Shown here: piece after piece, positions 22,333 through 34,395 of the stretch
Position numbering within the stretch: the first letter of the stretch is position 1
How the letters are laid out: the number at the start of each line of letters is the position of its first letter
Source: Talinum fruticosum
Lineage: Eukaryota; Streptophyta; Magnoliopsida; Caryophyllales; Talinaceae
Direction of reading: 5' to 3'
DNA length: 64,000 nt
Assembly (NCBI GenBank): GCA_021018815.1
Contig: JAITYX010000003.1
Span: 496,001 to 560,000, forward strand
Notes under the pieces: model-generated
The model's database searches: none
Seen by the model: only the letters and a program-made list of their open reading frames with translations
Told to the model about the DNA's origin: nothing
Program-made: the position numbers and the translations under genes

Positions 22333-22825
22333 GCCGTAGTTCCCCACAAAATGTCGAGTCTCTTTTTTAAGATTCTTTTTGAAGACGATTTTGAAAGTTT
22401 ATTAGAAATAGGGACGCAACTCTTTTTGAGATTTTCGATTTTTGCAATTTGTTGAATCGGTTTAATCGGAATAATGATTGGCAGTTTTATTAATAATATT
22501 TTTAAAAATTATTTTTAGAAGCCTCGGGATATTATTTTATGATTTAAGAAAATAACAAAAAAGTACACTCATTTATGTTTTAAGGCTTATGGGCAAAAAC
22601 GAGTATGAAAACACTAGCTTAGACCAAAGGCTTGCCGGTGATTGTTCGACATCAGCAAGAGCCAGCACCGTACGAGCGTCGGCGCCGGCCATGGGTCATG
22701 ACTGAGGTGATCGAGTCTTGGTCCATGGCTTAAGCTATTAGAAATAAAACCTATTTTTGTCATTTCAAATCAAAAATGTCGAGTTTCACTTTAAGGAGAA
22801 ACAAAATGGAAAAGAAGAGTCGCCA

Positions 22826-24291
22826 GTCGGTTTTGAAAAATAAAAACTAACAAAAAATAAAAGAAGACTCTTCCAATCTTAGTATGGGATAACTAAGCTT
22901 GAGAGAGGTTTAAAAGTTGACTCTAATGGTCTAGAGCCAAGAATCTAGATTCGGGGGCAAAGGTACGAAATGTAGGGATAAGCCATTCCATTTCGCCCAT
23001 CAACAGAACAACTTGAGATGTGAGTTTAAGAAGTGTGTTTCAAACAAGCATACAACAGGCAAATACTGAAATTTAAATCAACCAAGGCATGTGAATAAAG
23101 CTATAAAAAACAAATAAGAAAGCAATAAAGGAAAGTGATAAAGAAATCGGTAAAGGAAAGAGAATAAAAATAAATTACAGCGGGCGAGAAGGACTTAAAA
23201 CAATTACATCTTGTATGCACAATATGGAAAGTGATAAAATACAATAATTAAATAAAATCGTTAAAAGCCGCAAAGGAATTGAACATCCTCGGGTTGTCCC
23301 ACCTGCTAATCTTGATCTTGAACCGGATCCGGAAGCATGAAGGCAGGTGAACGAGTACTGAAAATGGCTTTTTATGATGTTTGGTGGAGGTAGAGTGATG
23401 TATGAGATTGATGAAGTTCGAGAGGATCAAATAAGATGACAATGATTGTAGTGAGGATCAGCTGAAAGGAAACCAAAATATAAGAATACCATGAAGCATT
23501 TAGTAGCTCTTGGAAAAATTTCATCAACGTTTAGTTAGGCTATTGACCTCTCAATAAATGAGAAGCTAAGCTCTCTATCTATAGAGAAAAGAGTAGGTCA
23601 CAAAATGACCTAAGGAGCAGCTAAGCGATCGTAAAAAATCAACAATGAACCGAGCCGGAAAAATAGAAAAACCCGACCAAATCGCCTTGAATCGGAAATC
23701 CCATGGGCGGGACCGAGAATCGCGACACCGGCCTCAAAACGGCATTGTTTCATCAAACAAACCTTTCGTGGTGCAACCGGTCTCCGAAGCAAAACCCAAT
23801 GCTTTGGTGAAAAATCCCCTAAAGCGTGGCGCCGACCACATATGGTGTCGTTTTTGCGGTTGGCTTCCATGTCTTGGTTGGACACTTGGTGCAAAGTGCA
23901 ACACTCGACGAAAATTCCCCGATGTGCGGCATCGGCCAATGCGACAATGTACGGACAAATTGAGCTTTTTGTCTCGGTTAGACGCCGAAGATGAAACGCA
24001 GCGTTTAATAGTTAGCAAGGCTTGATGAACGGCGCCGGCCAAACATTAATTTGGAGCATTGACCCAGGCTTGGACCGACCGAAAGAAAATGGGTTTGCGG
24101 GGCTGGCTCAAAGCAAAGAAGGTTGATTTTTGGTGCTAAATGGTTTTTTGTGATTGACTGGCTTTCATCACGCTCAATCGGACTCCGACCGTGATTCGAA
24201 TCCGCAAATAGGACTGAGATTTCATCACCGAGCTGACAAAATAAAATAAAAAAATAAAAGAGATAAGAGTGACACGTTTTCAATGTCTATG
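22826..24291 (-). mobile_element. 3' LTR of the giant Tat element (right arm of inverted repeat)
   Basis: On the minus strand a purine tract GTCAAAGTGGGGGCTA (24309-24294) precedes the LTR start near 24291, marking it as a 3' LTR. The far end lies at the mirror PBS-like CTGGCGACTCTT (22825-22814). That site is unexpected at the outer side of a 3' LTR and shows that internal leader sequence follows, so the copy is a recombinant or shared LTR. Confidence 0.7.
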
Positions 24292-24293
24292 GT

Positions 24294-24309
24294 TAGCCCC
24301 CACTTTGAC
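24294..24309 (-). other. polypurine tract of the Tat element
   Basis: Minus-strand GTCAAAGTGGGGGCTA lies directly before the LTR at 24291. It supports the minus orientation of the whole element. Confidence 0.65.
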
Positions 24310-24789
24310 TGAGTCCAAAAGACAAAGGGTCAAAGTAGACATTAAAGGACACTTATCTCGCTTTTTAGGCATTTCATTGAATGTTGTTTGATTTGTAGTG
24401 TCCGAAATTGGTTACTATTGAACTTGAACTCGAAACGAGGGCCCGAACTTGATCATCATGTGTGCGTTCGAAGTTCGGAAAAAGGGTCCTGAGCTTGGCT
24501 TGATCACGAGGCTTGAAGCTCGATAATTTCTACTGAAGCTTTGATCGTCTCTTGATCCGAAGCCTGACTTAACAATTATGTTGTACTAGTGTACTTGTTA
24601 GTGGATAATCGTATTCAAAAAAGTTCGAGTATTTTACTTGAATAATTCGATCGAAGACACAAGCTGAAAATTGGATCCGATAAAGTTAAAATTATGGGTC
24701 CAAAGACCCACTTGCATGGATAAGGCTCCAAGAGATTACTTGCCATGCCTAATGGGACTTCACCAGCCTAGCCTCCAGCTACACCGGTA

Positions 24790-27645
24790 AAGCTACCACC
24801 GAGATGACGCTAGTCGAGCCTCGTGGTCGGCGCCAGGCCAGCCTTTGGGCAAGCCTTGTCTTGACGTATGCTCTTGGATTCCATGCTTGGTCTCTTCTTG
24901 CTTTTTGCATTTTGTCTTGTGCTCTTGTGAAGCTGGTCGAATTTGCCTATAAAAAGGGACTTGATGTCTTCATTTTGCATACCTCACTTGTTCTTCTCTT
25001 TGCTTCTTCTTGCTTGCTCTAAATTTGCTCTAGTTTGCTCATACTTGTCTTAAGAAAACTAGCTTGGTTTTCCTACACAACTTCTTCGAAAAATGTGTAA
25101 AAGGTGTGCTCATCCCATAGGAGAACAAGAACTAAGAGTCTAATCCACGATAACTTCTTGGAACAGGAACAACGTCTTTACCACGAGTGGAGCCCCAATG
25201 ACCTCTTGGTAAAGGTCGAGAGCCATGTCTCTTCTCATGCCATTTCTACTTCGGTAAGCTTATTGGCTTAAGTTCTTTCCATTGTATATTTGAAATGGTA
25301 TCTTCTACTAACTAAATTCTTGTTGGATTTTCATTTTGTAGAAGGACACCATTTGAAGTAGCGGTGCCATTGGTAAGTTCATTGAGACCTTCATGGAGCG
25401 GAATTAGCCCTTGGAGCACATCATAAACAATGTCGAGTTTGGCCCTTTCTTTTTGCTTTGAACCATTTGTGTGACCAAAAGGAGCGTGACCCTACTCGAG
25501 CCATTAGTGAGTGATTTTGGGACACCACAAACACCTTTTCATCTCCTGCTTAGGGAAATGACTATCATGCCTCTTGATTTTGCAATTCTTTCGGGCTTGG
25601 GCTTCTCGGGGAACCTCTATTTTAGGACCGGGGTTTATACAAAAATCGTGACTATTTGCGTCACCTCGTCGGTCCCATTGCTAGCTAGTTTCCTTAGGCT
25701 AACTTCTTAAATAAACCCCTCTTTTCGAGGCCTTTGAAAATGTTGAGTTGTGGGCTCGGTAGACTCCATAACAACGAGTCCAGGATAGTGCTTGGTCCTT
25801 ATGCTAAGCACATCCATCTTTTCGAGATGAAGCTTCCAAAGTATACGTCCACTGTGAACATAGTGGACTTAGACATTAAGGACCTCAATTGGGGTGTGCC
25901 TGCCTATACTTGTCTTATAACCGATTTGCGTTATGGGGCTAGGCACACAATGGCTGAAAAGGACTTGCTTGCATTACATGCCCTTATGTAGCTTGTGGAA
26001 GGTTATTGAGGTATGCTTGTCCCCTTTTTAATTTTGAAATATCGTATCTTGCATGGATAAGGATCTTACTTACTTTGCAAAGTTACGGTTGTGGTTATAC
26101 GAGTACTTTCCCAATCTTTCACCCGATTTAAGAAACCATCCTTCTTTCTCGGCTTCGATAGCGTGGCCAAAAGTCCACCTCCAATAGTGAAAAGTGCATG
26201 ACATTGCCTTTTTGAGGCCCTTCCTCAACCATGTGGCCACAGTATGTTGCTTTTAAGCTTTAAATTTTAAGTTAGAATGCCCTAGAAATTTCTCTTGCTT
26301 TTAGCCCAATTTGCGGCCCCAAGCCACGACTTGTGGTGGGCCGGTGGGCACGACCGTGGTGATCTGGTGGTGGCCAAATGGCCGGGCTTTTGCTACCCGG
26401 TTTTTCTGGTTTCTTATTTGTCTTCTCATAGGTCCTATGTGTGCATGCTGATTTCCACTCTTGGACACAAACTCGGCTTCCTCCAAGCACAGGCGTAGCA
26501 TGGGAGTTGAGTGAAAGGCGAATTTTGTTTGAGGGTTAGTTTAGATTTTGTTGGTACCTTGGTGAGCGGGTTACGCCACAAATTCGATATAATATATGGC
26601 CTCCTTTTGTTCCCTAAGATCCACTGTGGACAATCTTCTATTTCCGCTCCATAACTCAAGAGGAGTAAGAAGAAATAACCACTAGGTATGTTTATACCCG
26701 GATCCCGGATATGGATTCGTCCCATGTTCAATATTTGGGATGTATCATGACACGATTGGTAAGTCCTCATCTACCCTTTTGTGCAATTAAATTTCTGGTG
26801 TGGAAATTAACTTCATCTCTACGACTTCTTCTAGGCGACATCTATATTCAGAGTTTTGATGTCGATGTATCTCAACCCGAGGAGTCCCCATGTTACATTA
26901 GGATTCCGAAAATTCCCCGATCTGAATGTGTGGGGAATCCTCTCCCAAACAATTGGAAAGGGGTAAGAGTATTATGCTCTTTTACTTTTAGTTGAATGCT
27001 ATAAGTGTCTTGCTAACACAATGAATTTGCGAGTATGATCGAAACACTCTTGAGCCGGTGTCGATCAAACTCCGGCCCGCTAAGGCTTTCAAGGACTTGT
27101 TCATCGGTCGGACATTCCGAACATTTCGGGTGAGCTTAGTTAGTTAAAATGATAATTCATGAGATTTTAATAGATTTGCTAATCGCTCTATTATTTTTGT
27201 AGGATTGCCGATCTAGGTCTCCTCCATCAAGAGGTTTCCTTGGCGGCTCAGGGCTCGGACACGTTCCTTTAGTCGGCGAGATGCCATCCGAGTAGCACTA
27301 CTGGAGCCGGTTCTTCACGTCGTTCCTCTTGGCGCTTTCGCAGGTGTAGTGCTTTGAAGGTAGGGCTAAGTACTTCCACACCTAGGCCTAGTTATTCTAG
27401 TGTTGGGCTTAGCTCTTCAGAGGTAAGCATGGATGTCATGCCTTTGGAAGTGCTTAACCCTTATGGAAATTTGTATAATTTTCATCGGATGTCATATAGT
27501 GAACCTTATCATCTCAATCGACTTGGGACCACAGGGCCAGCTCTTTGCAAGCTACTGGGGATATGTGAGTTTCCACTTCAATCTCGGAGGATTTTTGAAA
27601 TTTTATCTTGGATGATACTTCCAATGATGAAGATTGAATAACTCC
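24790..27645 (+). pseudogene. antisense ORF 1 of the Tat element: plant-mobile-domain-like
   Basis: This is a broken gene on the strand opposite to gag-pol. At 25490-25610 it reads 'LLEPLVSDFG' then 'PFHLLLREMTIMPLDFAIL', matching the plant mobile domain (PMD, 'aminotransferase-like') pattern of a Trp/Phe-His-Leu region followed by GEMT.TL.D.A.L.GL. Further PMD-like pieces are 'LNWGVPAYTCL' (about 25885) and 'LWLYEYFPNLSPDLRNHPSF' (about 26090). Intron-like gaps with GT/AG ends separate them, and stops are present. PMD proteins (MAIN/MAIL family) have transposon relatives. The TATA at 24948 could drive it. Confidence 0.65.
24948..24955 (+). promoter_or_regulatory. TATA box for antisense ORF 1
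   Basis: TATAAAAAGGG in the context 'tttgcctataaaaagggac' lies upstream of a T/C-rich leader and of the PMD-like exons. A near-identical box precedes antisense ORF 2 at 28035. Confidence 0.5.
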
Positions 27646-28019
27646 TTATAAGGTGGCTAATTAATGTTAGTTTTTATACCATTTGACACTATGTAGTGAG
27701 ACGAATGCAAAAACTTGATTCTAAAATGCTTTCTTTATTTATATGATACGAGAGAAAAAAATCAAAGACAAATCGAAAAAAATTACACTAGCCCCCATTC
27801 CCCCAAAAGAAAATAATAAAATGAAAAATTGGAAATGGTAAGTGCATGGTCCATAAATATCAAGGCTTTGCTAGAAATGGGCCTACGCAGAAAATTAAAT
27901 TGGCTCAATGTACAAGGACCAGAAAGAAAATAAAGAGAACCGGCCGGTTTGGCTGGCGCCGACCAACTCATAGCCCGGGGCTTGGCTGGTGGTAGTGGCT
28001 TGAGGGAGGAGGACCATGG
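27646..28019. other. spacer between the two antisense ORFs
   Basis: AT-rich DNA with a minus-strand purine tract ('ggggaatgggggctagtg' read on the minus strand, 27807-27790), then a GC-rich block containing 'ggcgccgaccaactcatag'. The second tract resembles the terminal PPT at 24309 and may be an extra PPT. No gene is seen. Confidence 0.45.
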
Positions 28020-29520
28020 TCCTAAAATATTCACTATAAAAAGGGCCTGGTGGTTGATCACCGAAAGTTAAACCTACAATACTCCTCTACAACTCTTTTA
28101 GAAAATAGTTCCTAAGAAAATCCCGGTTTCTTTATTCCCTCAATTCCTAACTATGAACTTCATCACTAAATTGACCCGTCGGATGCATGAGATGAGCGAG
28201 GTTGACAAAGTAGGGTTATCCCCTATGGATTGAATACCCTATTTAGCATTCAACAAGTAAAGATCTACTTGGACACTATTAAGGGTTGCGGTGGCCTTTT
28301 GGGATCCAAAATACCATGTATTCGAGGTTTGGGGATAAAGAATTATGTCCCCTTCCTAAAGAATTCGATGCCATCCTAGGCATTCATCGGCGAACTAAAC
28401 CTGTGGTTCCGATGCCTTCTACTAATATGTTTGAGACATATAAACGCCTTCTAAAGTTGAATATATGAATCTTAGTTAGATCCTAATCGGGGAGGAAGTG
28501 CATTTCATGAACCTAATGTCGCACTTCCGCTTGATGTATTCTTCGGGACATAGGCATATTCAAAGTCTGTTAGGCCATAATTAATTGCATGATATGTGAC
28601 TTCCTATTAGTGGGAAGCCACGGGGCTATGCCGCCTTCAGTACTTTTGGACTTCACCGAGCGGTTGGAGGATTACCGCTCCCTTACTCCCTTGATCATCG
28701 CGAGACTATCTTAGAACTGGAATGGGTTGAAGCAAATTCGAACGACTTTGAAGGTAGCCCCTCTTATTGCATGTAACTAGAAAAAATACTCGGGAATCAT
28801 CCGGTGAGGCTAGAAGGGCGGCATCGGCCGGGAGATGGCAGTCCGGCGCTGCGAGGCTAAAAAGCTTTCGTCTTTCCCAAGTCTTGCTTTTCCTCCTCTT
28901 TTTTGTTTTGATTTTGCTCATGTTGGGCCATAGATTAGGATGAATCGACCGTGCAAAACCCTAATAATTTTATTATCTATGGTGTGCGGATCTGGTTGGT
29001 GGAGCACTTGAAGTTGGTGCAAGGACCTGCAAAAGTAGACCGAGTACACGGTTACGCAGATTATGTCGGTGGCAACAAGCTGGGTGCGTTGACTCGATCA
29101 TGTAGGTTCTTGGTGGGAGGCATAGTTTAGAGCTGGGCATCTCGTTGAGTGGTACATCAAACATTGGAAGGTGTAGGCATCCATTTGTACGTTTGTTGGG
29201 TCTTAAAACTAGTACGTACTACTTCCCCGATTGTGTATTGCAACAAATGGGATGAGTCCATGAGATCCCTTTATTTGGACTGTATCACGCCTGCCTCTTT
29301 TGAGATTTTTGAAGGCTTTGACAAGTGTGAGGAGGGTACCTACATAGGTTGATGAACGAGCTAGTAGGAGAGAAGCTAAAGCTAAGGAAGGCTGAGGAGA
29401 GGAGAGCTCGTAGGATTGAGGCGCTGAAAAAGCAAACTTAGGAGGATGTAGCCGAGTTTAGCGGTGCGAAAGGGAAGAAAGTGAAAATTGACTAGGGTTG
29501 AGATTAGGAGAAATTAAGAA
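28020..29520 (+). pseudogene. antisense ORF 2 of the Tat element: DUF7745-like
   Basis: After a TATA box at 28035 the plus strand encodes 'FGDKELCPLPKEFDAILGI' (about 28335-28390). Later broken pieces include 'LELEWVEAN' (about 28712) and, near 29220-29260, a 'FP..VL.Q.G.V..IP'-like stretch. It ends in a Lys/Glu-rich tail (29350-29490). This layout resembles the DUF7745-type proteins that annotate antisense ORFs of plant gypsy elements. The naming is from memory of the family pattern and should be checked. Multiple stops make it non-functional. Confidence 0.55.
28035..28042 (+). promoter_or_regulatory. TATA box for antisense ORF 2
   Basis: TATAAAAAGGGCC in 'ttcactataaaaagggcc', with an A/C-rich leader before an ATG at 28155. 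It parallels the box at 24948. Confidence 0.5.
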
Positions 29521-29739
29521 TTTAGGAAATTATTAGTTTTGCCTCGTTAGAATAGTTATTTTTCAAGCATTATGCTTGTTTATTTCCCCTTTTTATTTAA
29601 TTATGTATTCGGGTAAGCAGTGGACTTACCTTTTACAATTAATAATAAAGTAAAAAGTAAGTTTTATACTCACTTTTATACTTCATTTATTTTATCGCTC
29701 ATTTAGAGGAAAATAATTGGAACGCCTAATTGAGCCACC

Positions 29740-29925
29740 CTAAAAAATAACAATTAAATGTAAAATATCCCACTTAAAAGAATTAATTAATTAATTGGAT
29801 CGTCCGATTACACTTGCCCTAAAAATAACAATTAAACACAAAATATCCCACTTAAAGGGATTAATTAATTAATTGGACTGTCTCGATTGGTCCACCCTAA
29901 AAAATAACAATTAAATGTCAAAAGA
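29740..29925. repeat. ~80-bp tandem repeat (about 2.3 copies)
   Basis: Units contain 'ccctaaaaaataacaatta', 'aaaatatcccacttaaa' and 'ttaattaattaattgga'. It lies in the Tat element between antisense ORF 2 and the integrase. Confidence 0.85.
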
Positions 29926-30299
29926 TAAGACATCGGCTAGAGGGATTTCTCGGCTCGACCATTTTGCGGTTGATGCGGATGGTGGCGGCGCCGACAGTGG
30001 CTGCGCCCGGTTCGGCTGGGCTTGGCAAATTACATGAACTATTTAGTATTATGCTGAACATAGTACTTCTTTAAGCTGATCCAAGTTAGTATATTGAATT
30101 CCTTAAAAAAAAAAGTTAGTATATTGAAAAATCTTTTCTCCAGTCAAAATCCGTTAGTTTAATTGCTCCTCTGGATAATATTTGACTAAGTATGAATGGG
30201 CTTAAATTTTCTAAGGATCCTGAATTGGTGCTCTACTTTCTTTAAGGACCAAATCTCACATCCGTAAGTTGTGAGGCTTAACGTTCTTGTTAAATACCC

Positions 30300-31150
30300 T
30301 TGACATACATGCTTAGTACATTTGGACATTATGTAGAGCATTTAAATGCCTTTCATCTAACAATACTAACTTCGTAGCGTGCCTTAGCCCATTATACTTC
30401 AGGAATTTGACTTTCTGCAATGATTCGTAAAGAAGGGATGGCAATTTCTATCGAAAAGACGGCTTCCATACCGTATACTAGGGAATAAGGTGTTGCTCCC
30501 GTTGAGGTTCTAATGGAGGTTCGGTAGCCCAATAAAGCGAATGGTAATTTATGGGGCCAATCTTTGCAACCGACGACCATTTTCTCAACTATCTTTCGGA
30601 TATTCTTGTTAGCGGTGTCAATTGTTCCATTAGTTTGAGGACGATAGGGAGAAGACCTATGGTGACCTATGGTGTTTGATTTTGTACTTGCCCAATAGAT
30701 CTACTACTTATTTCTTGAAGTAACTACTATGATCACTAATCGGTTCATGTGGTACCCCATATCGGCACATAATGTTGTGAGTTATGAACTTCGCCACATG
30801 CTTTGATGTTAGGGTTGCATAGGAGGCTGCTCTTACCCACTTGGTAAAGTAATCGATTGCTACAAATACAAATTCAAGACCACCCATTCCTTTAGGGGTC
30901 ACTTTACCGAAGATGTCAATGCCTTAAACTAAAAATGGCTAGGGCGATGCAAGTGTCATTAAAAAGCAAGGTGGTTGGTGCAGCAAGTTCGCATACATTT
31001 GACACTTGTGAGATCTTTTAACAAACTCATGACAATCCGCTACCATGGTCGACCAATAATACCCTAATCTTTGAATTTCCTAAAACAACATTCTTCTATT
31101 CATATGGGGTCCACATTCCTAACCATGAATATTAATCATCATGTGCTCTG
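30300..31150 (-). pseudogene. gypsy integrase (Tat element)
   Basis: Minus-strand reading shows the zinc-finger region ('HEAEHMMINIHG', about 31160-31120), 'RLGYYWSTMVADCHEFVKR', the core 'GGLEFVFVAIDYFTKWVRA' with its catalytic Asp, and 'THNIMCRYGVPHEPISD' with the second Asp. A stop follows. The C-terminal piece 'HKLPFALLGYRTSIRTSTGA' is at about 30575-30500. Stops break the frame between 30900 and 30580. Confidence 0.88.
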
Positions 31151-31419
31151 CTTCATGTTCGTTGACACAAAGTAAGCTAATTCCTGTGTTGGTTTTCTTA
31201 TATAGTTGCCCTTGGTTTATGAATAAGCTGTTTTGCTAGCATACGGATGGCTTATTGGGCTCTAAGTATGGAGCGTGGTGGGTATTCTTGGTTTTCTAAG
31301 TACCGATAGATGTCATGGTACCAATTGGTTTGGTTAGTAATAGACACTTCTAGCACGTAGATATGTGGTAGGTTGATCTGCATTACGTATGAATGGGCAT
31401 TAAGTGAATGCCACTAAGG

Positions 31420-31835
31420 ATATTAATCATGGATGCTAATTTGGCTAGGGCATCTCGTGAACTAGTTGTCATCCCTATGAAGGTATGTGTACGATATATT
31501 ATCGAAATATTTTTCTAATTAAATCAAATGCACTTGGTAGGGTGCTAAGGCTTCACTACGTACCTTCAACTTCGTGAAATTTGATTAATGGTCGGACTTG
31601 AGTCACCAAAAACCTTGATATTCTTGGCTCCTATCTCTATGGAAGCTTGAAGTCCTATGATATATGCCTTGTATTCTGCGAGCATTGTTAGTGACTTCAA
31701 AATCTAATTTGATTGAAAAGGGAGTATGTGCTCTCTCCGGATAGACTAAAAGGATCCCTACTCTGAAGCCCTTCTAATTGGAAGTGCTATCAATGTACAT
31801 GGTCCACATGTCAACTTCTACTTGTAGAATATTTT
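31420..31835 (-). pseudogene. second (additional) RNase H of the Tat element
   Basis: Minus-strand translation starts 'YIDSTSN', a stop, then 'KGFRVGILLVYPE' and 'HTPFSIKLDFEVTN', followed by 'SEALAPYQVHL' and 'YFDNISYTYL.RDDN'. This is a second RNase H distinct from the one fused to RT. Carrying two RNase H domains is a known mark of the Tat lineage. It is broken by stops and frameshifts. Confidence 0.75.
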
Positions 31836-31886
31836 CATCTAGAAAGTCGAGATGTTCGGGGTTTGCTTCGATTATTGGTAAATCGG

Positions 31887-33235
31887 TTAGAAACTCGATA
31901 CTACCCTTCCTTTGATTGCCTTTTGAGGGACATACTTGAGTTTAAATTTTGATAGCATGACTGTCCATCTAGTTATCTTGCTACTGATGTTTGGTTGCTC
32001 AAGAATGTATTTGATGGGATCCATTGGCGCTACTACATGTACCATGTGGGCCAACATGTAGTGTCTACGCTTCTTGGTGGCTCGGACTAAAGCTAACGAT
32101 GCTTCCTCTAAAGGCGTATACCAAGTCTCATAATATAAGAATTTCTTGCTTAGATAATACACCACATGTTCTTCCTTTCCATCCCATTGAGCTAACATGG
32201 CTCCCACTACGGTTTTGTTGTAGCGAGGTATAAGAGCAAAGGCTTCCCTAGTTGGGGTGGAACTAGCACCGGGGTTTAGCCAAATACTCCTTGACCTTCT
32301 CAAATGCTTTTTGGCATTCTTCATCCCAAATAGGTTTAACTCATTTTTTAAACTTCTTGAAAATGGGTTCACGAGACCATAGTCGGTTTTGATATGGAAC
32401 GACTAATGTATCGTAAACGTTCCAAAACCCCGTATCTCCTTACGTGTCTTCGGCGGCGGAATCTCCTGGATCGCTTCGATCTTGGACGGATCAACATAAA
32501 TTCCTCTAAGACTAACCACATAGCCTAGTAGTTGCCAAAGGTTACCCCAAAGGCACACTTTTGTGGGTTAAGGCGCATGTTATATTTTTATAGTCTTGGA
32601 AAAAATTTTCTAAGGCTAGGTAAGTGCCCTGCCCTATCCTTGGACTTGATAATAATGTCATCCACGTATACTTCAGCTTCTTTACGTATCATGTCATGTA
32701 GCAATGTTGTGGCCGTCCTCCGATACGTGGATCTGGTATTCTTGAGCCCAAAAGGCATTACTACATAACAATACGACCCCTATTGAGGGATGAACGTCAT
32801 TTTTTCCATGTATTCTTCAGCCATGTTCACTTGGTTGTATCCACCATATCCATCCATGAATGAGAGTAAGGCATGACGTGCTGTGTTGTCCACTAAAATG
32901 TCAATATGAGGCAACAAGAAGTCATCCTTAGGGCTTGCCTTATTCAAATCCGTGAAATCAATGCACATTTGGCCTCGCCATCTTTCTTCGGAACTAGCAC
33001 TATATTTGCTAGCCCTTGAGGTTAGTGGACCGCTTTGATGAACCCGACTTATAATTGCTTTTGAACTTCTTCCTTAATCTATAATGCCCACTCAGGTTTC
33101 ATTCTCCTAAGTTTCTACTTAACTGGCTTAACATCTTCGTAGAGTGGAATTTCACGTTTCGTTATACTTGGATCTATTCCCCGCATGTCTTTGTAGGACA
33201 ACGCAAATACATCTATGAATTCCGTAAGGAGCGAA
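31887..33235 (-). pseudogene. gypsy reverse transcriptase and RNase H (Tat element)
   Basis: Motifs in order on the minus strand: 'RRMKPEWAL' (about 33110), 'MCIDFTDLNKASPKDD' (32968-32921), 'LLSFMDGYGGYNQV' (about 32870-32830), 'VMPFGLKN' (about 32760), and 'VYVDDIIIK' (about 32676-32650) with the catalytic Asp pair intact. The RNase H part follows with 'YLSKKFLYYETWYTPLEEA' (about 32165-32110) and 'HYMLAHMVHVVAPMDPIKYI'. A few stops and shifts remain, but the catalytic motifs are well preserved compared with gag. Confidence 0.9.
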
Positions 33236-33939
33236 GTGAATTGCTTCGCTCTTATGGATTTAGTGTTTTCCTAATTTTAATTTCTTGGGGTTGATCTGTT
33301 TAGTACTACAAAAATCACTTTTAACGACGGGTCTTTAATGACGGTTAAAAGGACAAATCGTCATGAAAATTGGATCGATGGCATTTTTGTAAATAACCGG
33401 CGTTCTAAAGAACATATGACGATGGTTCTTACATTAGCACTTGTCCTCATATGTGTTGGGCAATTTGTGGACGACGATTCTTTTTATAGAACTGTCATCA
33501 TATGTGCCTTTTACTACGATTCTTTAATTTAACCGTAGTTAAAAATCTAGGTATAAGACCAGTAATTTTGGGTTAGGTAGTTATATGAGTTAAAGTTAAT
33601 TATTTAGTTTTAATTAAATAGAGTAGGTTGAGTAACTAAAATCACAGGTATATATTCGTTAATTTATTTGAGCGAATTATTATCGATTCATGTAACCATA
33701 ATCGAGTAAAATATATTAATTCTTTCCTCCGAATTTTTTGCCTGGACTAGCGAAATAAAAACCCGAGTTAGATTTGGTACAGTGGGCCTGGTAGCTGTTA
33801 TTTGAACCAACCCTAATTTACTTAGCAAAAGGGGAAAAGGTAATGAGGAGGTGGGTTTTGGTTTAAGTGGAGATGGCTTAAGTGGAGAAATCGAGATAGA
33901 ACCAAAGTTGAGGGTCCAATAATAAGGAGACACTAATTA

Positions 33940-34395
33940 AACGGTGGAGAGGGAGAGATGTCAAGAAGGAAGGCTCGGGGGCCGAACGAGAGGAAAGAAA
34001 GGGAAAAGCGGGAGGGATAGCGGAGGAGCGAGAGAGGGAGAGGGCCACCATAGTGAGAAGGCGAGAGAGGAGAGGCCCGAGCACGCGGCGAAGAGGGAAG
34101 AGAGAGAGAGCGAGAGCCCGGTGGTCACTCGAGCGGCGAGAACGCCGCGACCAACAAGCATAGAGAAGGGGAGCAAGGGAATGAGATAGAACGAGAGACC
34201 GAGAGACCGAGCGGGAACCGACCGAGAGACAGAGGCCACACGAGAGGAAGGGGAACGACAACTCGTGGCCACGAAAGCCGCGGCTGGTGGCCGGCAAGCA
34301 AGGGTGGCTGAGGGAGCGAGAAAACTAGACCGAGACAGAGAGAGATAGGGACATAACGAGATGAAGGGGGTGGCAGGGGACTTGGAGCCGACTTC
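33940..34395. repeat. purine-rich (GA) block in the solo LTR
   Basis: This is strongly GA-rich on the plus strand and CT-rich on the minus strand. It gives overlapping Ser/Leu/Arg-rich ORFs on both strands. It lies just downstream of the minus-strand TATA, in the probable R/U5 leader of the LTR. These ORFs are not genes. Confidence 0.8.

Noticed and set aside
23610..24283. Several ORFs of 92-126 codons on both strands
   Set aside because: They lie within the Tat 3' LTR, and similar overlapping frames appear in the mirror LTR arm; shadows of noncoding LTR sequence.
26272..26770. Overlapping ORFs of 66-111 codons on both strands
   Set aside because: They sit in intron-like or degraded parts of antisense ORF 1; no consistent similarity is seen.
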